Positions 1-12,004 of a stretch of 64,000 bases of DNA are shown here, piece after piece (positions within the stretch are counted from its first letter, which is position 1; every line of letters begins with the position of its first letter). A model generated the notes under the pieces. That model was not told the origin of the DNA, did not search any database, and saw only the letters and a program-made list of their open reading frames with translations. The stretch is from Vespula vulgaris (taxonomy: Eukaryota > Arthropoda > Insecta > Hymenoptera > Vespidae). The translations under genes were made by a program, and so were the position numbers. The stretch covers positions 5,333,001 through 5,397,000 of the forward strand of contig NC_066596.1 of the NCBI RefSeq assembly GCF_905475345.1, read 5' to 3'.

Positions 1-1595
1 TATGAAACTGAATCGAGAAGATGAACTCCCACATAGCAAGAAAGAAGTTTTGCATTTACCAAATTGCTACCGACGTCATTGCTCTGACGCAATATGTCAA
101 AAATTTGGATTGATCTTTTGGATCAAAGGTATCGTGCCGTTACCGAATGCTTCTTTAAGGAACACGAGCTTTCGTGCGTGTAATTTCCTTTTGTTTCTTT
201 CCCTTTCTCCTTTTCATTCTCTTTTATTCCGTTATATTTCGTTCCTCACATCGCTTAGTCGCACATAAAATTTGTAAATTACTTCTCATTGACTTATCGT
301 CTAACCCGAGGAAAGAAAAATCAAATATGTACCAAAATGTAGGCGTAACGTTCCTGAGTATGGCACTTCGAACTGCATTTTATTTATTCTATTTTCCTGA
401 TACGGCACAATATATACCTACATATATCATATGTATCATTTATCATAGGGAAACTTCAGATTTCGAGAAATATAATATATAGCATGGAATAACAGTAAGC
501 AGAGTCGTATACGCATACTATATGTATACATACATACATTGTGTTATACGTATACATAGAGAATACATATACGTATGTAAGTATATCTCTCGGATAAGAT
601 GGATGGATAACGATTCTGATCCATAGTGTATTCCCCATACAAAATGAAATCGGCGGTTACCAGGTGCAAACGATAGGTGGATACACTCGCGTATGTATAC
701 ACCGTCCCGAAATTGATACTGTCAGCAAATAAGCTTACGACGACTGCCACCAACGCGATTCTCGTGTCACGTTCGGAATATACGCGAATCGGTCTACGAA
801 ATCAGCATAGGTTAGCTATATCTATAAGGATACATAAGGATTTTCCCACGAAACGAGTTATCAACTACGAGTTGATAGACAATACTTTCAAGTTTGAATA
901 ATAAGTATAATATATAGGTATATCCTTCTAACGCGTCAGATCATTAGGATCATATACTTTTCATCATCTTTTTCACCACAGTCCATGCTGGAACACACTG
1001 AACCATAAACTCGGCTTTTGTACTAGGTATATATCACTTGTTAGAGAGAAAGACAAAAAAAGGAAAAGAAAGAAAAAAAGGAATAAAACAAACAGACGAA
1101 GAAACATTATTCGATTCGTACGAACGGGCACACGCATACGTATGTATCATTGTTAGTATGTATCATTTTAAAAAACATCAAAAAACATCAATGAATCTTA
1201 CAGTACTTAATTTAAAAAACAAAGAAAAATTGTAAAAATTTTGATTTCCATTTGATAGTTATGACGAGCCAATTATCTTTTTTTATTTTCTTATTTTTTT
1301 TCTCTTCTTTTTTTTTTTTCTTTTTTGCTAAAATAATTGGCACAAGACAAAGATTGCTGTCGCAATTCAAAACGAAGGTAAAAAGAATTTTTATACATTT
1401 TTTCGTGAGAATCAAAGGCAATTTATTCTTTTCCTGGCTTTTACTTGAGCCTACGATGATTTGTGTTCCGCTAAACCGCTCGAATGAACGGTATCTACTT
1501 TTTTGACAGAGCTAAAAAACAAGCTGACAGAGAAAAGCCAAGAGTGTTCTGTCTCTTTTTCTCTTTCTCTCTCTCTCTTTCTCTGTCTCTCTCAT

Positions 1596-1626
<31 letters not shown>

Positions 1627-2136
1627 TTCTGTCTCTCTCTCTCTATGTTTCTCTATGTGTAGGCTTGAAATAACACAGAATTATTCCTTTTCTGACAACG
1701 GAAAAAGTCAATCAACGGTGACATTCAACGACGAGTGAGAACTGTGAACGCGGAAAACACTCTATCCCGTGAGATTTATTGCAAAAACGAACTATGTTCT
1801 CTATTCGTTCGTCGTCGAATACATACCGTATGATTTTTCGAATTGTCCGTTTCTTCTCGTTCTCGAATAGCAATAGAAAAACGCTTATCACTCACTTCTC
1901 GATTTTTTATATATTTTTTATTTTATTTTTCTTTTTTTTTATCTTTGCTTCATTTTATTTTTTTTTATTCTCTTTTATTCTTTCTTTCTTGCTTTTTCAT
2001 AACAAAGATAAATCTATCTAAAATTTTTTTTCATACCACGCATATCGAGGAACATATCATGTAGGATGATCCTTGCTAAGCACGTTGAGCATGTTAAACA
2101 ATGAATAACATTGTCTATTCCTTCTTTTTTGATTTA
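1..2136. other. AT-rich non-coding stretch, no gene recognised
   Basis: I see no convincing gene here. The leftmost open frame (plus strand, 2-268) has an ordinary composition for about 50 residues and then runs into a phenylalanine/serine-rich stretch encoded by pyrimidine tracts; it matches no family I recognise and has no splice or stop context that supports it. A imperfect CT tract occupies about 1550-1655, and T-rich runs lie at 1280-1330 and 1900-1990. If the 3' untranslated region proposed for 2.6-7.4 kb reaches further left, this stretch could belong to the same transcript. Confidence 0.5.
1550..1655. repeat. Imperfect (CT)n microsatellite
   Basis: About 105 bp of CT repeats interrupted by TTT, GT and AT. 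The overlapping open frame is an artefact of the repeat (leucine/serine reading). Confidence 0.95.
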
Positions 2137-2148
2137 ATATATATATAC

Positions 2149-2194
<46 letters not shown>
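2137..2194. repeat. (TA)n microsatellite
   Basis: A TA array of about 58 bp with one ACGT interruption near its left end. It sits just left of an inverted-repeat element (2284-2575). Confidence 0.95.
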
Positions 2195-2197
<3 letters not shown>

Positions 2198-2283
2198 GAT
2201 AGGTATACATACATTCATTCGATACTATCGCAAAGTACATGATTAAAATCGATAAAAAAAAGATAATATAATTTATGAAAGAC

Positions 2284-2575
2284 GGATCAAAAGTTTCTAA
2301 GCTAATTTAGAAAATCAATTACACTTTTCGAAGACTTTTTAAAACTAATTTTCTTTTTCCTTTTTCTCTTTTTTTTTTTTAGGATTGTAAAAAAGTTCCT
2401 AGGCTTATAGTATTACAATCTGAAGAGAAGAAAAAAAAAAAAGATAAAAGAAAAGAAGAAAGCAAGAATTAGCCTAAAACGTCTTGAAAAAAAGAATAAT
2501 TGATTTTTAAAATCACTTAAGAACTTTTTTGGCCTATCTAGGAACTTTCATCCTGCTTAGGAACTTTCGATCTAT
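2284..2575. mobile_element. Foldback (MITE-like) inverted-repeat element, copy A
   Basis: The left arm (about 2288-2350) and the reverse complement of the right arm (about 2467-2530) align at roughly three bases in four over some 63 bp, sharing the core AAAATCAATTA and AAGAC. The centre is itself a hairpin: GATTGTAA (2383-2390) pairs with TTACAATC (2413-2420). A short motif, AAAGTTCCTAAG or its complement, recurs at about 2289, 2391, 2516, 2538 and 2556. GATCAAAAGTTTCTAAGC (2286-2303) also pairs with GCTTAGGAACTTTCGATC (2555-2572). There is no coding capacity. Such structures are typical of non-autonomous DNA transposons. A diverged copy lies near 40.3-40.5 kb. Exact ends and target-site duplications are not clear. 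Confidence 0.6.
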
Positions 2576-3054
2576 CCTTGTAGATCTCAAGATAACATAT
2601 CAGCAAGATCTGATAAATACCTACATGACATAATTTTGACAAGATCGAACGACCCGTTACGTTAGATGGGAAACGAGTGATCAGCAATCTTTTTCGGGTT
2701 TTTCATTTTTCTTTTTTTTTTCTTTTAACTTATTTAATTTTTTGTCTTACCTTTTCTTGTTAGTTCTTTCGGGTTGCGTCACGTCTTTCTTAAGAAAGAA
2801 ACATCGTAGTTATAACAGATAGAAAAGGGACATTACAATGAGCTTCGCTCTCAAAGAGAGTAACCCTTTTCGTCGAGAACGGAGAAGCACTTGTCGAGTA
2901 TGATTCCTAAAGAGCTTTCCGATGTACAAAAGATAATCCATTAAGGACATCCAAATCTTTTGCAAAAGAAATTTAACAAATGGAATATATAAGTAGTTGA
3001 TATAAGAAAAAGAGATGGAAATGTATGATGGAGATAATGGATAAGTAAAAAGTA

Positions 3055-3190
3055 ATGATGATAACGATGATGACGATGATGATGATGATGATTATGATGA
3101 TGATGATTATGATGACGATGATTATATCGATTATGATGATGATGATGATGATGATGATATGATAATGATTATTATTATGACGATGATAAC
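3055..3190. repeat. (GAT)n-type trinucleotide array
   Basis: About 135 bp of GAT units interrupted by GAC, TAT and AAC. It would read as poly-Asp or poly-Met in some frames but has no gene context. Confidence 0.9.
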
Positions 3191-3649
3191 GACGAACTAT
3201 TAAATAAACTTAGGGTGCGCTTAGCCGAAGTGCATAAATGTTTGACAATACTATTAGAGGTTGCAGTATATAAAAAAAAAGAAATTCGTAGGTTATAGAG
3301 CGTAAAGAAGTGTTAAAGGATTTTAATCTATTAGATAAAACACACACTTGTTAGCGACGTCCTTTCCAAGAGAACTAATTATTATTATTCGCAAAAGCTG
3401 AAAGATAAAAAAATAATAAATAAAAGGAAAAAAAATCGAAGCGTATATTGTTTTATTGTTTGTATTTTGCTGGTTTACTTTTTTCTCGGTTCCTTTTTTT
3501 CTTTTTCTTCGACTTATCCAAACTGAAATAAAAATATTAAAATAAAAATTAAAGGGAGATTTATTTAAGAAAAGAAAAAAAGAAGAAATGGATTAATCTC
3601 TTAAATGGCAGTCTTTTTAGCTGATTATTATATTTACACAATATTATTA

Positions 3650-3655
3650 TTGTCA

Positions 3656-3731
<76 letters not shown>
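3650..3731. repeat. (ATT)n microsatellite
   Basis: A nearly pure ATT array of about 80 bp, pure from about 3661 to 3731. Confidence 0.95.
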
Positions 3732-3839
3732 CGTTGCGAATAATAATGAACGAATCGAGGAGGGAAGGGATCAGAAAACGATGACTGGGCGGACGTGAGG
3801 GACCTGAATTTTTAGTTTATATAGTTCTATGCGTGGCAA

Positions 3840-4108
3840 ATTTATTGGGACAAATACTTTTCCACTTAGTAAAAGGCAATCTCTGTGTTAATATATAAAT
3901 ACTTAAATATTTCCTCATTTATCATATCGTGTGAAATATATTTCATTCGAATGTCAATATTCCGATACAAAATTAAATAAAATGAAAAGGAGAAGGAAAA
4001 GAAAAAGAAAAAGAAAGGAAAAATATCATTCATCACTGAGATACGTCAATGATAAGCCAAAGATGTTCTAATTATGCAAATGGTAGAAAAGTATTTGCCG
4101 GAATAAAT
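3840..4108. repeat. Inverted repeat pair, 26-bp arms (possible MITE remnant)
   Basis: Bases 3840-3865 and the reverse complement of 4083-4108 match at 22 of 26 positions, including an uninterrupted 12-base block CAAATACTTTTC. The 217 bp between the arms are AT-rich and non-coding. This fits a short non-autonomous DNA element or a foldback structure in a transcript. No target-site duplication was found. Confidence 0.45.
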
Positions 4109-4215
4109 GAATGACTGTGTTACCTAATTCCAAAAAAGACTATAGTCCTGTTCACGAAAAAAAATCTATGGAGAAAGAGAGTTGAGATATGTTATAACAT
4201 ACACAATACGTATGT

Positions 4216-4306
4216 ATGTTCTGTATGTGTTCTGTGTGTGCACGTGTGTGTATCTTTGTGTGTGTCTGTGTGTGTGTGTGTGCATGTATGTGTGTGCGTT
4301 CCTGTA
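4216..4306. repeat. TG-rich microsatellite
   Basis: Imperfect TG/TATG repeats of about 90 bp. A similar TATG/TG tract lies at 5203-5282. Confidence 0.85.
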
Positions 4307-4488
4307 TGAGTATATGTCAGTGGAGCCTAGCGAGAGGATGGACATAAACCCGTTAGACGTGTATAATTATAATATAATAATATAATATAATAAACATTCA
4401 GTATATAGATTAAGCCCGAGAACATGTCGTGAAATTTTAAAGTCCCATAAAAATTCATTAGTCGAATGATGATAGACGTTGATCATTT

Positions 4489-4489
4489 G

Positions 4490-4540
<51 letters not shown>

Positions 4541-4860
4541 TATCATGACTACCCCTCCTCTCCCTTTGGCTCCTTATGATAATGCTTTGGCTATGACTGC
4601 GAGCTTTTTTTGTCCAAACTAAGGATAAACAGAAAAAAATTGTATCGAACTATATCGAAGTATATAACATTATTATTATTATTATTATTATCATTATTAT
4701 TATTATTATTAACATTATTATCATTATTATAATTATTATTACAATTATATATATAATATATATATATTATAATTATTACAATTATATACAGGTATATATA
4801 TATTATATATGTGTATAGTGTTTTATATATATATATATACATATATATAATGTTAATGAT
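4489..4860. repeat. TA and ATT microsatellite cluster
   Basis: A TA array (about 4489-4545) is followed by an ATT/ATC block (about 4668-4740) and mixed TA runs to about 4850. The minus-strand frame through it is poly-Asn/Ile/Tyr and is not a gene. Confidence 0.9.
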
Positions 4861-5539
4861 CTCGATAACTATTAACACGTAAGTAATTTAAAAACAGCTA
4901 GATATTAAGTGTTATCATATACTGCTCTATAATTGTTGAGAAAGGGAAGAAAATTTGGAGGAATCGATAAGATTAAAAAAAAAAAAAACCAAAAAAATAG
5001 ACCAAAAAAATACAAAAAGTAATAAAAAAAAAGAAAAAAAACAACAAAAAAGAACAGAAAAAAAAACCAGAGAGGTAAACTTAGCGATGCGTTTGAAAAA
5101 TACGATATCGTGAGGACGTTATACGCACAGATATTTCTTCCTAATTACAAACAATTCAATGTGTTTTCTCATTGAATTCGATACTTACGTGTGTATATAA
5201 TATTACATATGTATGTATGTATATGTGTATGTGTGTACGTATGTATGTATGTATGCATGTATGCATGTGTCTGTGTGTACGCGTTCGCAGAAATTCCATA
5301 TTTAATAATCACGAGCAACCCATTTGGTAACGTTGATAAGGTTTAGCATGTACGCTTAATTATAGAAAACGAAATGGAGAGATCCTCCATTATTATCCAG
5401 GTAAACTTTTTTGAAATTTGAATTTAAGGAAAAAAATTGATTGGTTGTGCATGCACAATTTTAAAAATGTGAACATACGTGAACATTCCCAGAAATAAGA
5501 CGTAAGCGTAATGCCAACGCTCTCTTCCTATTTTCTATC

Positions 5540-5540
5540 T

Positions 5541-5586
<46 letters not shown>

Positions 5587-5633
5587 CTGTATCTATCTTT
5601 CTCTCTCTCTCTCTTTCTCTGTTTCTCCCGTAG
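5540..5633. repeat. (CT)n microsatellite
   Basis: A pure CT run of about 40 bp (5543-5581) followed by interrupted CT/TTTC sequence to 5633. Confidence 0.95.
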
Positions 5634-6804
5634 AGAAAGACTTTATACGATTTGTAATAAACGAAATAACGCTCGCTATATTCGCGAGATTTCATACGAA
5701 CTATAATTTGATCAGGTATGTAGCTTTATACAGTTATACGCTTGCGTTCTACGAGGAAAATATATATTTAATGTATCTACGTAAATATATTTTCCGCAAC
5801 GACTGGACGTGTTACATATAAAATCGCTAAACGATGTAACGTAACTAATCACAATTTCATCGGATTGTTTGAAATAGGGTTTCGAACGATCAGCTATCCT
5901 TCTTTTGCTTTTTCATTTCTATTTTTATTTCTATTTATTTTTGTTTGTGTCTTTTTGTATTCTTTTTTTTTGTCTTTCCTTTTGAATTTCCACATAACGA
6001 AACAAACGCGAAAAATGGGATTCCCTTGATCCAATTGTGCGTCCTCGTTTTTATTTTTACATTTTTACGAAAAGTAATTGTTGACATTATAAGAGAATTT
6101 AAACGCGGAGACGAATTTCAAATCGAAAAAGCAAGTGACTAAAAGTACTTACATATGTGTGTAAAGCCAGTTGGAAATGATAATTTTTCATTTTCGAATT
6201 CCATTGCATTTGATATAAAACGAAATTTAATATTCGTCGTCTGGTACCTACGACGAACACGCTTTGTTTTTCTAGATACAAGAGACGCACGACAATACTT
6301 TTGTCCGACCGAACTTCGAACTTTCGTGCATTGAAATCATCGAAAGCTCACGTGCACGTGTAGTACGCTCTTTTAAAAAATACGCGAATGGAGGTCGATG
6401 CGGGCGCAATGAGGCGAGAACTCGTTTTTGAAGATAGTGGAACGCCGGTGGAATTTTTTTATTCGGCCATCTCTCATCGAAAATATGCGAAATCGTGCGA
6501 CGAACGGTGAAATTCACATTCGTTCGGTCGTATATACCCGTTAATCAATTTATTACGATCTTTTTATCCCCTTTTTTCACTTTTTCTTTCTTCCCTTTTT
6601 CTTTTTATAGTTTTTTTCCCCTTTTTAATTTTCACGTTCCTCTTCTCCGTCTACGTTTTTTTTTTAACATAAAACTCAAATTTTTCGCATATCAGGTTGT
6701 ATAATAATTATTAATTATAACGAGAAAGAGAAAATTCGTGCCACGGTGCTGCGCGAAGAATTCCATTGTAAATATATTAGAGAGAAGTAACGATTCTGTG
6801 AGTA

Positions 6805-6823
6805 GGGGAGGGCCGGGGGAGGG
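6805..6823 (+). other. G-quadruplex motif on the plus strand
   Basis: Four G runs (4, 3, 5 and 3 G) are separated by loops of 1, 2 and 1 nt. This fits the strict G3+L1-7 rule with very short loops, the class known to fold most stably. It lies inside the proposed 3' UTR, about 570 bp before its poly-A signal. Confidence 0.75.
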
Positions 6824-7379
6824 AAGAAAAAAGAATAAAAAAAAAAAAAAGAACGAAAGAAAACAACGACAACGTTAATATTCTTATTCGTTGTAAATTT
6901 CGTATTTTGAGTCGATCTTACGTTTTTTTTTTTTTTAAATGATCAAACAAGTAAAATCTCTGCATTTATCTCGTGCGTGAAATGTGAACGTACGAAAAAA
7001 AAGAAAAAAAAGAAAGAGCTTTCGCGCGGCTGGGCAGTTCGCATGCATGTTCGCATTACGAGAAGTTTAGAATGTGATGCCGAAAGCAAAATTTGTATTT
7101 TTAGTTCGGTAAGGGGATCCCTGTACTACTATACTAAAGAGGAAGAAAACACGTGTTACAGAAGACACGTGTGCAATCTCTACGTGCAAATATGAACGGC
7201 GAGATGGGTTGTAAATATAAGCCGGACGCGTTACGGAAGAACCACAAGGGTTAACCCTGTGTTGTCTATTGTTATCATATCGGCTGCATATCGATTATTG
7301 TATGCGATAAACAGAAGAACCTCGTGTAAATGTCACGCTATCGTGTATTTAATACGTTTGTACATAGCGATTCGTTTTC

Positions 7380-7385
7380 AATAAA
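7380..7385 (+). terminator. Candidate polyadenylation signal AATAAA
   Basis: AATAAA lies at the end of a non-repetitive, moderately AT-rich stretch containing TGTAAATA sites. It is followed by TACTCAACGCTTTGAC and a TTTTGTCG stretch that could serve as the downstream U/GU element. Confidence 0.4.
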
Positions 7386-7400
7386 TACTCAACGCTTTGA

Positions 7401-8260
7401 CTTTTGTCGAGCAATTTATGGTCTTGCCCGTATCATCATCGTCCGATGAATTTTTCAAGTATGAATAACGAAGTACACTGCCAGAAGAAGGAATTATATG
7501 AATAAACCAACAAAGAAAACGAAGAAAACAACGGAAAGGTTTGTACTTACTTACTTATGTATTATATTCTAAGTATACTTACTTACAGATATAGCGAAAT
7601 GGTCAAAATTGTATCACTTTCGCGCGAGTACACTTAATGTAAGAGAATCTAACGATACTTTCATTTAATTTTCACACTAAACTCTTACTTCTTTATTTAA
7701 TCTTTTTTCCCTCACTTTATACATAAAACCCTCTTTTTAAAATTAATGATAAATAATCTGTACTCAACGTATCATTCTTATTTTTTACGATCGCACCGTA
7801 CTTTTCATTCTTTTCTTTTCATTCTTTTCCTTTTTTTTCCTTTTTCTTTTTTTTTCCCCACCGCTCATTCTTCATTCTCACTCCTTTCTATTTCACCCCG
7901 CGGCTGTCTGGACCTTTTTAAAAGTAACCTCATTTCTACCTTTGTCATTCTTTCTTACACATGCCCATATATGTGTGTGTATATGTGTGTGTACGTGAAC
8001 CATAGTATTAAGATTGCATGTATGATTAATATTAATATTAATATTAATATTAATTGTAATATTCATACAATCAAACAATGAAATCAAATTAAAAAACATA
8101 TTGTCTATTTAAAATAATTCGAACGTATTAAAATTAATGAAATAAATTATTTCGTTCGTTTAATCTACAAAAACAAAGTAGACGGAAATAAATTAAAAAG
8201 AAAAGAAAAACTTTGAGTTTCGTCATACATAAATAAATATATTTCGTATGTATATCCTTA
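7401..8260. other. Non-coding stretch with (ATTAAT)n array
   Basis: No gene is recognised. A self-complementary hexanucleotide array of ATTAAT units runs about 8026-8055, preceded by TG-rich sequence (7970-7995). The T-rich frame at 7746-8081 is driven by T/C runs. Confidence 0.6.
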
Positions 8261-8268
8261 GTATGTTT

Positions 8269-8554
8269 TTTATTCCATGGAGAATGGTCAACCCCGATAG
8301 TCTTCTTATCTCCGAGTGCACTCCTATTATTGCACGTATTTAATTTAAACTGGCTACAACCTCGATTCCTTACTCAGTTTCTTCCTTTTACATGTCCTAC
8401 CTTTAGATAGCAGCCTCTCAATTTTTGCTATTTCCTTTTTCGCCATTCCAAACACTCTTTAATTAAGTCGCTCCAATTCATTACCGTGAGGTGCACAAAC
8501 GTGAGATGCTTGCAGCAACGTTTCAAACTCTTCTGTGATTCTCTTTTGTAACAT
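8269..8554 (-). pseudogene. Broken coding-like stretch with poly-A signal, unknown family
   Basis: Reading the minus strand from 8554, about 31 residues (starting MLQKRITEEFETLLQ) look like ordinary helical protein and end at TAA around 8462-8460. The same frame then stays open for another 34 residues, again helical and basic (MAKKEIAKIERLLSKG), until TAG at 8356-8354. A second frame gives IKECLEWRK across the first stop, so one small frameshift pair or a nonsense change would rejoin the two parts. AATAAA follows at 8274-8269, 80 nt after the last stop. Upstream there is only a GA repeat, so no start or acceptor is clear. It may be the last exon of a decayed gene or chance. I cannot name a family. 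Confidence 0.25.
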
Positions 8555-8556
8555 CT

Positions 8557-8616
8557 CATTCTCTCTCTCATTCTCTCTCTCATTCTCTCTCTCATTCTCT
8601 CTCATTTTCTCTCTTT

Positions 8617-8648
<32 letters not shown>

Positions 8649-8675
8649 ATTGTCTCTCTCTTTCTGTCTCTGTTC
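8557..8675. repeat. CT/CATT microsatellite
   Basis: TCTCTCTCAT units repeat several times, followed by a purer CT tract (8625-8648). Frames through it are poly-Arg/Glu or poly-Ser/Leu artefacts. Confidence 0.9.
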
Positions 8676-9560
8676 GATCTTCATTTCGAAATGATATTCA
8701 TTACATTTGAATCAATACATTTAGAAAGAATGAATTTACATTGGAGATCTTCTTTGGAGCTTTTACTACGAATAAAAATGAATCGCGGATTTTGCGTACA
8801 TTCGAAAATAGTAAGAAAAAATAAAAGAGAGAAAGAGGGAGAGGGAAAAAAACTGAACCCATTCATTGTCTTCTTTCTTTTTTTCTGTTTTCTCTCCCGA
8901 TATCGATATGAGCGAATCGATGAAATATTTTTATTTAACATTCGCCATTTAGACGACGATAGATAAAATATACCGATAGAAAGACCGTTTAAACGTATAT
9001 CTAACAATAAGTTGAACCCGTGCACCACCGACAGAGAAAATATAATCGATCGTTTATAGCACTTGTTTTCTAGAAACGTGTGAGAACCAACGAGTGAGCT
9101 AAAAAGAGAGACAGAAGGAGAAAGAAAGAAAGAGAGAAAAAATATTGCCAGAGGCAATAACCAATTCGTTGTAATGCTGCAAAATTTCATTTCCACCTGT
9201 CGCCAGAAAGAGGCAGCATGGAGGTTCCTCCGTTAAATATATCTCCGTCTCTATCCCTTTTTCATTCTGCCTTTCTCTATTTTTGTCGTTTAGCAACGAG
9301 AAAATCCGAGAAATTTAGTTTATCTCTTTTACTTCGCTCGGTCGATATCTGTACACCGTCGAATATTAAACACCGTCGAATAACAACTAAAATATATATA
9401 TATATATATATATCTTCTCTCTCTCTCTCCCTATATATATATATATATGTATACGTGTGTGTATGTATGTGTATAAGTAACCAATTATTTTCACAATTCT
9501 TCCACGAATCATTCAGGTTTAATCACGCTACGTCGACCTTCATATTATTTTCTATAAATA

Positions 9561-9607
<47 letters not shown>

Positions 9608-12004
9608 CCAATAATCAAGTATGTATATATTCTTTCCAATAATCAAGTATGATGGACAGCTAAGCTTAAAAAAAAAAACATTTTTCTATTTCTCTTTTTT
9701 TTTTCAAAGTAATAAATCAAGCATCTGCATATCACTTCAGGCATCATACATGACATTCTTTTATTCCAAGTATAAAATAAAAAATTTTCTATTCCGATTA
9801 GACTCTACCGTCGATTGTTTGAGAAAATAAAAATATTCATGCTTAAGATATTCATTCGTGGATTGGAAAAAATTCGTGAAACTTTAAAATTTATCAAATA
9901 AAATATCTTCCACGGTCAATTTTCAGTCCAGAAACGACTAATCCATAAAAAGCGCGCTATCGTCGTACAGACAGACCATAGATCACAGATCGCATATCAT
10001 ATATCACAAATCGATCGATCAATATATGTAAAAAGCAATTGCACAAAATTCCATCAGGATTAGACAAAAATAATAAGAGTTTATCGAGAAATTACGACTA
10101 CGCGGATTATCATTTTAATTATTACTGATAACAAAATTTTTTTTTATCAATGTGCTCGCGAAAAAATTGTGAATGTCATCTCACAAATAAACTCAACGTT
10201 ATCGACCCACGTAGATACGTACATACATACGTACGTACGTGTATATCTATGTAATACATACATATAAAATCAATAACAGATACCAGAACTGACAGCAAAC
10301 GAAAGGATAGCCATCAATTACTTCGCACTAGGATAATATTGATTTCGTAATTAGCCCGTTGATCCGAATAAATAAGAGAACGGAGTATTAGTACTGTGGA
10401 TCAGGATCAGTTTTAGTTTAATTATTAAATATATCACTCTCTGTCTTTCTATCTCTTTGTCTGTTAATGACCGATAGATTTCTAATGATTACGATCTTTC
10501 AAAATTTCATCATTGTTAGGTCGGATAATAAGACTAGATGTTATGTACGTTCTTTAAGACGAAGGTCAAAGAATATGTCAATATTTTTCATCCAAAATAT
10601 ATTTTTTCACGGGAGACGAGAGAAAAGAATTAAAACTATAAATAATAATTAAAAAAAAAAAAGAAGAGAAAAGAAAAAACTATTTATAGAAAAAGAGAGA
10701 GGATTTAAAGAAAATGTTTAAACAGTCCAAAATAATTTCATGGTCCACTCATTTCTCACGAATTCCGCACATTCCATTATCGCGTATGGAAACATTTTTG
10801 AAAGATCTTACCGGCACCGGAAGTATCGTTGCTGAGCTTCGTAACGAATTTTGTTTGACAGTAACTATGCTACGCTGCTGCGACCAGCACCTGCTACCCG
10901 GTAGCTGTGCACCCAGCGAGAAAAAGAGCAAATAAAATAAAGAGTATGGGGGTTAGAAAGAGGAAATGGAGGAAGAGGAAGAGGACGGGGTGGAGGAAGA
11001 GAAAGGGGAGGGAAAGGAAACAAGAGAGGAAATAAAAATATAACCACCTCAATGTTTATACTCCGTTATGACACCAATATCAAGAAAATACTCGCTTATT
11101 AAATTATACTACGAAAAAAAATATATACATATACATATATGTATATTATCCATTTTTTTATCTTTTCATTTCTCTCTCTCTTTTTCTCTCTCTTTCCGTC
11201 TGTATTTTATTCTTTTTCCATTTAAGAATAAACCTTTCAAACGATTGTCAAAACCTCGATGCTGGTGAATCTTTTAAAAACTCTCAGAAATCTTTGTTAT
11301 TTTTGTTATCTTTTGCTATCGAAAAAATCGTTGTTCGCACACACTGACATTTTCTTTGTTCGATCTCTTCTTTTTTTAATACCTCGAAATGTCCTTTAAC
11401 CATAAATCAAATTTTTAAAAAAGTCTCTCTCTCTGTCTCTCTCTTTCGAGTTTTACATCTTTAAATACAATCCGATCTCGATCGAAATTTGATTCTGATT
11501 TGATAGGCGAAAGAAAAATGATACCGACGTATTAAACGCAATTAAATGATAATAAAATTCTTTTTAAACAAAAATCGAATCGTCCCTACGTAGAGATGAA
11601 AATTGACGCTTCGAGTATATACCTGAAAGTAAAGGAAAAATCGTTTCTTTCTAGTGATCTGTCCTCTAAACCAATCCCGATCCTCTCAGGATGACTTTAA
11701 AAAGGACAAGAAATGAGATTTCCTTACCTTGGGAGCTACATTTCTCGATCGATCAATAGAAAATTCTTCTTGGTTCTCAACCTCCTTCTTTTCCTCCATC
11801 TCCACCTTCTCTTTTTTTCTCGTCCTTCTTTTCCTCCTTTTCCTTAGAGGGGAAGAAGCAACGGTGGAAAAGGAAGGTTGAAGGGGGATGGTAAAGTAAC
11901 GCTTGTCCTACGGAAAGAAGCACGAACAGAATTATTGGATGTTTACTCTTCGAGGAAGTAGCTTAACGGATAAGGACGTGAGCGGACTTTTCGCGTGGAA
12001 AAAT

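Larger units (their letters stand above)
2600..7400 (+). other. Possible long 3' untranslated region ending at AATAAA (7380)
   Basis: No open frame here looks real, but several signs fit a long plus-strand 3' UTR. AATAAA at 7380-7385 sits in a typical pre-cleavage context, with a cleavage site expected about 15-20 nt downstream. Two perfect Pumilio-type elements TGTAAATA lie at 6767-6774 and 7210-7217. An earlier poly-A-like signal is GAATAAATGAATGACTGTGTT-like sequence around 4101. The stretch also holds GAT, ATT, TG, TA and CT microsatellites, an A-rich block (4973-5072) and a G-quadruplex motif (6805-6823). Where the UTR would begin, and whether it is transcribed at all, cannot be seen. 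An intergenic origin is the alternative. Confidence 0.35.

Noticed and set aside
2538..2565. TAGGAACTTTCATCC, reminiscent of the miR-276 seed region
   Set aside because: Only the first ten bases match, and the motif is one of several copies inside the foldback element.
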